This document shows positions 1-6,088 of a stretch of DNA of 35,185 nucleotides, in pieces. The notes under the pieces were generated by a model. It did no database searches, was not told the DNA's origin, and saw only the letters and a list, made by a program, of their open reading frames with translations. The stretch lies in contig JAFXSH010000056.1 of NCBI GenBank assembly GCA_017525805.1, positions 1-35,185 of the forward strand, in the 5' to 3' direction. Made by a program: the position numbers and the translations under genes. The number at the start of each line of letters is the position of its first letter. Position 1 is the first letter of the stretch. The DNA is from Clostridia bacterium (GTDB lineage: Bacteria > Bacillota_A > Clostridia > Christensenellales > Aristaeellaceae).

Positions 1-606
1 CAGCTTCCCCGTTTCATCCTGAATGTGGAAGGATTCGCAGAGAACTGTTGTGCCGTTCTGAAGCGTCAGCGATTGTCCCGGCATCACGGTCTGATCGGTC
101 ACTTCCGGGGTCATCAGAACCAATGTGCCGAACAAAAGGATTAGCAGAATGGACAGGTGCGTAAGAAAAGAGCCATAGAAACCGACGAGGGATTTGCTGT
201 ATAACGCACCGTTCTCCGTTTCTTCCCGCTTGAAACGGCGAAAGGATAAGAAAGCCTTTAGCTTTTCTCCTTGTTCGGCAGTGATCGGATGATCGAGGGA
301 GACGCTCCGGGTACGCTTCTTTAGCGCGTCCGCAGCGTGCAGGGTTTGGGGAAAGCGCAGGATGGAGCAGAGCACCAGATTCAGGCACAGCAGGATTTCC
401 AGCACGTAAAAATACCAGGTGTGAAAAACGTCTGTCAATCCCAGGTCAATCAGCAGCGAGGCGGTATTCGACCCATAAGCGTTCACATAGGCCATGGCCG
501 TTTCCTGCTGCGGGATCAGGGAACCTGCCAGGGAGCAGGCGATCACCAACACCAGCAGGATCATGCCGAAGGTCATGGATCGAAAGAAACCAAACAGTTT
601 TTTCAA
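1..606 (-). CDS. resB: ResB/Ccs1-type cytochrome c biogenesis protein, 3' end beyond window
   Basis: The first 202 residues of a membrane protein are present; the frame is open to the left edge. ResB/Ccs1 proteins deliver haem and keep apocytochrome cysteines reduced on the outer face of the membrane. The N-terminus has the family pattern: a short basic start, a first membrane helix at about 11-32 ending in GSLIPQ, a second at about 66-84, and a third at about 145-168 containing a conserved-type histidine (H150). An extracytoplasmic domain begins after it. The start chosen is TTG at 604-606, because AAAGGAGA sits 9 bases upstream; there is no ATG before residue 11. It lies 119 bp downstream of nrfA on the same strand, which fits a role in maturing that multihaem enzyme. 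ResA/ResC partners are not in the window. The family call is firm; the exact start is less certain. Confidence 0.85.
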   Translation of the reverse strand, partial: MKKLFGFFRSMTFGMILLVLVIACSLAGSLIPQQETAMAYVNAYGSNTASLLIDLGLTDVFHTWYFYVLEILLCLNLVLCSILRFPQTLHAADALKKRTRSVSLDHPITAEQGEKLKAFLSFRRFKREETENGALYSKSLVGFYGSFLTHLSILLILLFGTLVLMTPEVTDQTVMPGQSLTLQNGTTVLCESFHIQDETGKL

Positions 607-631
607 TGGCGATGATCTCCTTTATCAAACA

Positions 632-660
632 GAACGTGGAGGAGAAAACCCGCCACGTTC
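632..660 (-). other. Hairpin between nrfA and resB
   Basis: The arms GAACGTGG (632-639) and CCACGTTC (653-660) form a perfect 8-bp stem with a 13-nt loop. There is no T-run after it on the minus strand, so it looks more like an mRNA processing or stability hairpin, or a weak attenuator between nrfA and resB, than a full terminator. Confidence 0.45.
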
Positions 661-725
661 CGAATCCATGCGATACACATGCCCCGGCGGAGCCTTGCGG
701 TCACCCGCCCGCCGAGGTTTTCAGG

Positions 726-1919
726 TTATTTGTTGAGCAGAGCCAGCGCCTCTTCGATCAGCGCGTCGGCCTTGTCCAGGCAGCTGTTGTCCAGCTTGGA
801 ATTGTGCGCGCCTTCGCTGTTCTCCACGAACACGAAGTCCCAATACCACTGGCCCTTGCGGTTCAGAGCGCGGATGGCGTTGAGTTCGTCTTCTGTGTAG
901 GTTCCAGCGGCCACGGCGTCAGCCAGCTTGTTGGTGAGTTCTTCCAGCTTATAGCCGATGGCGATGGTGCGTTCTTCCATCTTTTCCTGGATGCCATGCA
1001 CGAACCCAGGCAGGTCGGCGTGGCATCCGGCGCAGGTAGCCATGATGGTTTCGCTGTCCAGGGGACTTACCAGGGTGTGGCTCCTGAAGGTGGTGCCGTC
1101 TTCCCTGGTCACTTTTTCCATATGGCAGTCCGCGCAGGTGAACATGCTGGCGTGTACGCTGCCCGCGCCCATGTAGGTTTCAAACTCGGGATGCTGCACC
1201 TTGAGCTGGCGCACGCCGGTGCGGGGGTTGGTGTAGTCCGAGAAGTCCAGGGCTTCGTAGTAGGCGTACATGTCGTCGGGATTCATGACCGCCAGGCCGG
1301 TATAGGGCAGGGAGGTCGCTTTGGTGTCCGTTGCGAAGTAATACTCCACATGGCACTGGGCGCACACCGCCGTTTGAGCGGCCAGCTTGGAGAAATCCTC
1401 GCCCATGGCGTCCACCAGGTAGGTATGGGTCACGGTGTTCCCCTGGGCCGGATCATTGGCGTGGCAGGTATAGCAGCCCACACTGTCGTTGATGTTCGCC
1501 AGGGCGTCCTCAAAGGCGATAGTGTAGGCGCTTACGCCCTGCTCATTCACCATGTGAGTGAAGTCAGCCGTTTTGCAGGTGAAGCAATTGGCCAGCTTGT
1601 GGGGACGGCCGGTTTCCGTCACGTCGGCCACGGTGTAGAAGTGGCCCCGTGCGCTGCTGTAGTAGGTGTTGAACGCCATGCCTTCGTAGACAGTGGCGAT
1701 CATGGGGTAGTCGGCCACATAGTCGGTCACTTCGCTGTTCTTTTCCGTGGCCATGTAGGTTTCATACACGTCCGGATAGGTTTCCGCCCAGCTTGCGGCC
1801 GGGATCAGGCTCACGCCCGTTCCGGTTTCCACCACGTTGGCAGGCGTGGCCGCAAGAGCGCAGCTTGCCAGGCACAGCAGAAGCGCAGCCACGAATACGG
1901 TCACGATGATCTTTTTCAT
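726..1919 (-). CDS. nrfA: Ammonia-forming cytochrome c nitrite reductase NrfA (pentaheme)
   Basis: This enzyme reduces nitrite to ammonium with six electrons outside the cytoplasmic membrane. The 397-residue protein carries five haem sites: the lysine-ligated catalytic CFTCK (112-116) and CYTCH (149-153), CAQCH (186-190), CADCH (262-266) and CAGCH (296-300). Active-site equivalents are present: R91, Y193 and H243 (QHPE motif). The calcium ligands E192, Y193, K240 and Q242 are also there. This is therefore a complete catalytic NrfA rather than an octahaem or hydroxylamine relative. The N-terminus is a signal peptide with a perfect lipobox, LASC (17-20), followed by a possible signal peptidase I site ALA/A (21-24). 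It may be lipid-anchored. AAGGAGGG lies 9 bases before the ATG. ResB follows on the same strand. No nrfH quinol dehydrogenase is seen upstream; it could lie left of the window. Confidence 0.96.
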   Translation of the reverse strand: MKKIIVTVFVAALLLCLASCALAATPANVVETGTGVSLIPAASWAETYPDVYETYMATEKNSEVTDYVADYPMIATVYEGMAFNTYYSSARGHFYTVADVTETGRPHKLANCFTCKTADFTHMVNEQGVSAYTIAFEDALANINDSVGCYTCHANDPAQGNTVTHTYLVDAMGEDFSKLAAQTAVCAQCHVEYYFATDTKATSLPYTGLAVMNPDDMYAYYEALDFSDYTNPRTGVRQLKVQHPEFETYMGAGSVHASMFTCADCHMEKVTREDGTTFRSHTLVSPLDSETIMATCAGCHADLPGFVHGIQEKMEERTIAIGYKLEELTNKLADAVAAGTYTEDELNAIRALNRKGQWYWDFVFVENSEGAHNSKLDNSCLDKADALIEEALALLNK

Positions 1920-2112
1920 GGTTGTTTACCCTCCTTGTATTGCGCAACGGCAGTTCTGTGAAGGCCGCACAGAAGCGCCGGTTGAGCCAGTTTTCATAGA
2001 CGGATCGTTCAGGACAACGATGCAAAATGCTCCTTTTTTCATGCAGGAAGCATTGCTCTATCCTGTTTTTGCATTGGAAACGCGGTTCCGCATTCCTTCC
2101 TTTGATGATAAA

Positions 2113-2142
2113 AGTATAGCATATCTGAGCAAAAAACGTCAA
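2113..2142 (-). promoter_or_regulatory. Sigma-A type promoter for nrfA
   Basis: On the minus strand, TTGACG (2137-2142) and TATACT (2113-2118) are separated by 18 bp. Transcription would start near 2106, giving a leader of about 185 nt before the nrfA ATG. I saw no clear FNR-type TTGAT-N4-ATCAA site next to it. Confidence 0.7.
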
Positions 2143-2214
2143 GCAATGACAACGCTTTATTGCCGATATTCTCCGCTGCATTGCCCATCTATCAAGTGAT
2201 TGTCCTATCCTCAG

Positions 2215-3129
2215 TTAAATTGATGCCCCTTGATCAATATTCCGGGAAATGTATTCAGACGGTGTCATGCCATATTCCCGCCGGAAGCATCTGTTAAAGT
2301 AACTGGCGTCAGAAAAGCCGCAGGAAAACGCGATTTCGGACAACCTTTTTCCATGAAGTCGGGTAAGTTCCTCCGCGGCTTTTTGAAGCCGGAATCTCAT
2401 GAGATACCTGATCGGCGTCGTGGAGAGGACGGTATCGAACAAACGCAGACAGGTGCTTGGGCTGATGCTCGCACTTTTTGATATTTCCTCCAGGGCGATG
2501 GGAGAATCGTAGTTTTTCTCGATGAAAACCAGCGCCTTTTTGATGCGAAGCTCGTCCCTTTGATACTTGCTGGAATAGGAAAATTCATTCTCCATATCGT
2601 CAAGATGGCTCGTCATATGTGCGAACGCCTGGCTTAAGCAGGAACGGACATGGAGAGGATAATCCTTCTTTTCATAAGCGCCCTGTTCCCATGCGGTTTC
2701 AGACAATCGCAGGATCTCCTTCTGCCATGGGATGGAAGGAGTCAGGCGCAGACAGGGCAGGTGAGGATTGCCAAGAACAGGTGCTACATAGGCTTTCCAC
2801 ACAAGGTCTATGCTCTGCGATATGATTTTGGGGCTGAATACCAGAGCGTGCTGATGTCCTGTCGGCGTTTCCAGTTTTGCGGCGTGCAGGATGCCGCTGT
2901 TAGCAAAATACCCTTCGCCTGTCGTCAGCGTCCATTCCTTTCCGGCCACCCAAACGCGAACGGTTCCTTCCGTTATCACAATGATTTCAAATTCGTCATG
3001 CCAGTGATAGGGAACAGCAACTTTTGTCAGGTCATCGTCGAAGAAAGCGATGGGAAAATCCTCTGTGCCATAAGAAAGAAGCTCCCTGCCATTCTCGTCC
3101 ACCCTGTCCACCGATAAGGAAAGCGCCAT
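2215..3129 (-). CDS. AraC family transcriptional regulator with N-terminal cupin
   Basis: This is a 304-residue sugar-responsive regulator. The N-terminal half (about 35-120) is an AraC-type cupin with the ligand-pocket signature PYHWHDEFE, followed by a linker with a predicted dimerisation region. The C-terminal 100 residues are a double helix-turn-helix: the first helix pair is around ALEEISKSASIS, and the second carries the typical SEIAFSCGFSDASYF and FRREYGMTPSEY signature. It is transcribed divergently from the MFS/VOC pair, so local control of that pair is likely. The start at 3129 is preceded by AGGAGGT (minus strand of 3132-3138), which supports it. Its own promoter is visible at 3203-3231. 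The inducer cannot be read from the sequence. Confidence 0.92.
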   Translation of the reverse strand: MALSLSVDRVDENGRELLSYGTEDFPIAFFDDDLTKVAVPYHWHDEFEIIVITEGTVRVWVAGKEWTLTTGEGYFANSGILHAAKLETPTGHQHALVFSPKIISQSIDLVWKAYVAPVLGNPHLPCLRLTPSIPWQKEILRLSETAWEQGAYEKKDYPLHVRSCLSQAFAHMTSHLDDMENEFSYSSKYQRDELRIKKALVFIEKNYDSPIALEEISKSASISPSTCLRLFDTVLSTTPIRYLMRFRLQKAAEELTRLHGKRLSEIAFSCGFSDASYFNRCFRREYGMTPSEYISRNIDQGASI

Positions 3130-3143
3130 AATACCTCCTGAAA

Positions 3144-3175
3144 TTGACGATTTTATCTTATCAAAGCAGTATAAT
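3144..3175 (+). promoter_or_regulatory. Possible promoter for the MFS/VOC pair
   Basis: TTGACG (3144-3149) and a perfect TATAAT (3170-3175) face the MFS gene, but the spacer is 20 bp, longer than usual. A non-optimal spacing would suit activator-dependent transcription by the adjacent AraC protein. A second TATAAT at 3214-3219 has no good -35 box. Confidence 0.35.
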
Positions 3176-3202
3176 ACGGTGAAAAATTCCTATCGATTCT
3201 AT

Positions 3203-3231
3203 ATGATATACGATATAATCCTATCTGTCAA
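3203..3231 (-). promoter_or_regulatory. Promoter of the AraC regulator at 2215-3129
   Basis: On the minus strand, TTGACA (3226-3231) and TATCAT (3203-3208) are spaced by exactly 17 bp. The predicted start near 3196 leaves a leader of about 65 nt before the regulator ATG. Confidence 0.75.
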
Positions 3232-3264
3232 TCACTTGACTTTAACTGGACGGAGGGCATGGAA

Positions 3265-4419
3265 ATGGGTTCTTTGCTGTTGGCGGTCATTTATCTCATC
3301 TTTATCAGCCTGGGGCTGCCGGATTCCCTGCTGGGTTCCGGTTGGCCCACCATGCAGATGGACTTCTCTGTGCCCTCGTCCTATGCCGGGTATGTGTCCA
3401 TGACCATCTCCTGCATGACCGTGATCTCCGCCTTGCTCAGCCCCCGGCTGATCCGCAGGTTCCACACAAAGTGGATCGTGATCGTATCCATCGGGCTGAC
3501 GGTGTTGGGATTATTGGGCTTCTCGATTTCAGGGCAGTATTGGATGCTGTTCCTGTTTGCCGTTCCTTATGGCTTAGGCGCAGGCTCCATCGACGCGGCA
3601 GTGAATCATTACGTGGCGAATCATTATCCATCCTCCGTAATGAACTTCCTGCACTGTTTTTATGGCGTCGGCGCGGTCATCAGCCCATCCATCATGTCCC
3701 TTGCGCTGAAGCTGGCCAAGTGGAATCAGGGATACCAATGGACATCCTTTATTCAGTTGGGCATCCTGCTGGTGTGCATCCTGTCGCTGCCCCTCTGGAA
3801 ACAGAATGAAAGCCAGGCGGAGGAAGAAAACCAGGACAGCGCGGGTATCAAAGAAACCCTTCGGGTGCCTGGCGTGATCCTGACGCTGATTGCCTTCTTT
3901 GCCTATTGCTCCGGGGAAGCCACCTGTTTCCTGTGGACGCCCAGCTATTTCGCGGGAACCAAGGAAGGCTTGAGCGCCGAAACCGTCGCTGCCTTCGGTT
4001 CGCTGATCTTTGGCGGGCTGATGCTGGGCAGGCTGATTTCGGGCTTCATTTCCAACAGGCTGGGCGACAAACGACTGATCCGCATTGGGATCGCGGTGGA
4101 GCTGCTTGGCATCCTGCTGGTATTCCTGCCTGTCAAGGGGTATATCGTCGCCGCTGTCGGCTTCGTGGTCATCGGAACGGGCATGGGGCCTATCTATCCG
4201 GCTATTCAGCACATGGCTCCTGCCAATTTCGGCAAGCGGTACAGCGCGGCAGTTATTGGCCTCCAGATGGCGTCCGCCTATATCGGCAGCACCTTCATGC
4301 CGATGGTTTTCGGCCATATCCAGCAGGCTGTTGGAATCGCAATCATGCCGGTCTATTTGATCGTGTTTGCGGCGCTGAACATGGGAATGCTGGAGCTGGC
4401 GTATAAGCGGATCAAATAA
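3265..4419 (+). CDS. Major facilitator superfamily transporter, probable sugar permease
   Basis: This is a polytopic protein of 384 residues with about 12 membrane segments in two six-helix halves separated by a charged cytoplasmic loop (KQNESQAEEENQ region). The basic loop after the second helix (SPRLIRRFHTKW) is the MFS loop 2-3 signature, and its repeat in the second half is SNRLGDKRLIR. The general look is that of FucP/YbjJ-like sugar transporters, but the substrate cannot be deduced. An ATG six bases upstream (3259) is only one base after GGAGGG; the ATG at 3265 has the correct 7-base spacing and is preferred. The VOC gene follows after 31 bp, so they are probably co-transcribed. The divergent AraC gene is the likely regulator. 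Confidence 0.88.
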   Translation: MGSLLLAVIYLIFISLGLPDSLLGSGWPTMQMDFSVPSSYAGYVSMTISCMTVISALLSPRLIRRFHTKWIVIVSIGLTVLGLLGFSISGQYWMLFLFAVPYGLGAGSIDAAVNHYVANHYPSSVMNFLHCFYGVGAVISPSIMSLALKLAKWNQGYQWTSFIQLGILLVCILSLPLWKQNESQAEEENQDSAGIKETLRVPGVILTLIAFFAYCSGEATCFLWTPSYFAGTKEGLSAETVAAFGSLIFGGLMLGRLISGFISNRLGDKRLIRIGIAVELLGILLVFLPVKGYIVAAVGFVVIGTGMGPIYPAIQHMAPANFGKRYSAAVIGLQMASAYIGSTFMPMVFGHIQQAVGIAIMPVYLIVFAALNMGMLELAYKRIK

Positions 4420-4450
4420 TAGACAGCCAGAGGCCGAAGGAGGATCGAAC

Positions 4451-4834
4451 ATGAGGATAGAACATGTGGCCATCTATGTGAATGAACTGGAATCGGCCAG
4501 AGATTTCTTTGTCCGATATTTGGGCGGACACGCCAATGGCGGGTATCATAACCCGCGCACGGGCTTCCGTTCCTATTTCATCACTTTTGACGATGGAGCG
4601 AGGATCGAATGTATGACAAAGCCGAAGATGGACAACCAGGAAAAAACCTTGAACCGCACCGGGTATGCCCATATCGCTTTCAGCGTTGGCAGCAAAGAAA
4701 AGGTCGATGCGCTGACGGAAGAATTGTGGAACGCTGGGTACGCGGTGGTCAGCGGTCCCAGAACCACAGGCGATGGGTATTATGAAAGCTGTATTGTGGC
4801 CATCGAGGAGAATCAGATCGAGCTTACAGTTTAA
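4451..4834 (+). CDS. VOC superfamily (glyoxalase/dioxygenase-like) protein
   Basis: This 127-residue protein has a single vicinal-oxygen-chelate fold of two beta-alpha-beta-beta-beta modules. Residues at the four positions usually used for metal binding are present: H5 (EHVAIYV), E53 (RIECM), H74 (AHIAFSV) and E124 (QIELTV). A metal-dependent lyase or isomerase is therefore likely, rather than an antibiotic-binding relative that has lost the metal. A near-perfect AAGGAGG lies 9 bases before the ATG. Its place directly behind an MFS transporter and under the same AraC regulator suggests detoxification or isomerisation of the imported compound or its breakdown product. The specific substrate is unknown. 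Confidence 0.88.
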   Translation: MRIEHVAIYVNELESARDFFVRYLGGHANGGYHNPRTGFRSYFITFDDGARIECMTKPKMDNQEKTLNRTGYAHIAFSVGSKEKVDALTEELWNAGYAVVSGPRTTGDGYYESCIVAIEENQIELTV

Positions 4835-4866
4835 AATATATTCATAATCTCAGGAAGCTATCATTT

Positions 4867-5862
4867 TTAAGATACGGATGTTTTGAATTCCCAGATAATC
4901 TCTCTCAAAAACACCTGGCCTGGGAGAAGAATGGACGGGGTTGCGCCGGGCAGATGAAAGGAATCCGGCACCTGCTGCGCTTCAAGCGCGACAGCTTTTC
5001 CGGGAGTGGAACGAACAGGCGGAACAGGAGACTCAAAAAATCCTCCGGAATAGAAAACAAGGCAGGGAGCGTTTGTCCGAAGTTTCATGGAAAGGCCGGA
5101 TGAAGGCGAATATAGGCGGGCAGAGCAGCTCATTTCGCGCTGGAGCCCGGCATCCAGAAGAAAAGCGTTGTTATATCCCCTGCCGATCAGCATCTGCGGC
5201 TCCTTTGGATAAGCGGACAATTTCTCCCGGATGGAACAAGGACGGCGAAAATCAAACGCGTTGTCCGCGGAAGCAATCGTGAGAGGCAGATGATGATAGT
5301 TATTGAGAACTACCTGCCAAGAAGCGATTTCCAGCGTCTGATCCAGCGCGCTGCCATCAAAACGGCCGCTCAGATCCCAGTAAACATGGTTGGTCATATC
5401 CAGATAGGTTTCCCGGTCCGTCACGGCTGTATAGCGCACGGATAGCGTTCTGCCTGCTGCAGAATATTCGGCTTTCAGCCTGCGATGGCCGGGATAGCCG
5501 TCCTGCCCGTCGGCCAAAGCGAGGGAAAAAACAGCCTTGTCCGGCCTGAGCTGCTTCCCTTCCCAGTGGGAAAAAGTGCAGCCTCCCGGCCCGCCATGAA
5601 TGTGGTTTTCCCCCTCGTTCCGGGTCAGTGCATAGCGCTTTTCGCCGATCTGTATTTCCCCGTCCCGGATGCGTCCGCAGCATGGGCCGATCGTTCGCCC
5701 TGCCAATGCGGGATCGGGAATGGACGGGTCAAAACGATCGGGCGCCATGGCGACATCGATCCATCCGTGGATTTCCGTCAATACTGATACCCCGGCAATC
5801 GAAGCTCCGAGTGGATCTAACCCACAGAATAATTCGGGTGTTTGAACTGAAAAGCTCGTCAT
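4867..5862 (-). CDS. galM: Aldose 1-epimerase (galactose mutarotase family)
   Basis: This family interconverts the alpha and beta anomers of aldoses and here would serve the sugars released by the neighbouring GH35 enzyme. The 331-residue protein shows family landmarks in order: GRI (63-65), HIHGG (87-91, substrate histidine H89), DGYPG (121-125), TNHVYWDLSG (157-166, catalytic acid H159) and ALEAQQVPDS (292-301, catalytic base E294). The position usually held by a sugar-binding aspartate (DH in many homologues) reads YNNAF (230-234), so substrate preference may differ from galactose. The Shine-Dalgarno is weak (AGGAAAGA, about 12 bases before the ATG). There is no signal peptide. It is the last gene of the minus-strand group and lies 226 bp from DUF5107-TPR, with a structured element between them. 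Confidence 0.88.
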   Translation of the reverse strand: MTSFSVQTPELFCGLDPLGASIAGVSVLTEIHGWIDVAMAPDRFDPSIPDPALAGRTIGPCCGRIRDGEIQIGEKRYALTRNEGENHIHGGPGGCTFSHWEGKQLRPDKAVFSLALADGQDGYPGHRRLKAEYSAAGRTLSVRYTAVTDRETYLDMTNHVYWDLSGRFDGSALDQTLEIASWQVVLNNYHHLPLTIASADNAFDFRRPCSIREKLSAYPKEPQMLIGRGYNNAFLLDAGLQREMSCSARLYSPSSGLSMKLRTNAPCLVFYSGGFFESPVPPVRSTPGKAVALEAQQVPDSFHLPGATPSILLPGQVFLREIIWEFKTSVS

Positions 5863-5944
5863 ATTGTCAAAATCTTTCCTGAGCAGGTTTTCGATGTTTA
5901 TCGTAAACGAAATAAAAAATAGATAGGTTTTCTCGGAAGGTGGT

Positions 5945-6075
5945 CTGGGGGAAACCGTTCTTCGCCATGCGGCTTTAGACGCATGGCGTGCTATGTATCA
6001 TGAATCTTAGATCCACAGCGCGGGCAAGCGAAATGCAGGCCGTGCGAACAAACACCAAAGAGAGGTTTCCCCCAG
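5945..6075. other. 131-bp structured element with 12-bp terminal inverted repeats
   Basis: The ends CTGGGGGAAACC (5945-5956) and GGTTTCCCCCAG (6064-6075) are perfect inverted repeats of 12 bp. Inside are two further stems: a perfect 9-bp stem 5963-5971/5980-5988 with an 8-nt loop, and an imperfect 8-bp stem 6018-6025/6038-6045 with one GU pair and one mismatch. As RNA this would fold into a three-way junction closed by the terminal stem. It starts 13 bp after the DUF5107 stop codon. I see no target-site duplication and no coding capacity. It could be a small non-coding RNA, a processed intercistronic structure or a MITE-like remnant. The strand is unknown. Confidence 0.55.
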
Positions 6076-6088
6076 TAATCATCTTTAT

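Noticed and set aside
446..628. Short minus-strand frame starting at 628
   Set aside because: It overlaps the ResB gene in another frame; the ResB frame has membrane helices and motifs and the better ribosome site.
606..1961. Open frame of about 450 codons on the plus strand opposite nrfA
   Set aside because: It is the antisense of a clear NrfA with five haem motifs, has no ribosome site and a low-complexity G/V/H-rich translation. Codon bias in the real gene leaves the antisense frame open.
1920..2112. Possible FNR or nitrite-responsive site in the nrfA leader
   Set aside because: No TTGAT-N4-ATCAA or similar palindrome could be found near the promoter.
5870..5915. TCGTTTACGA palindrome upstream of galM, considered as a LacI-type or cre operator
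   Set aside because: It is only 10 bp, matches no consensus well and has no clear promoter next to it.
5945..6075. Interpretation of the structured element as SRP RNA, 6S RNA or a group II intron domain
   Set aside because: The conserved loop and core sequences of those RNAs are not present.
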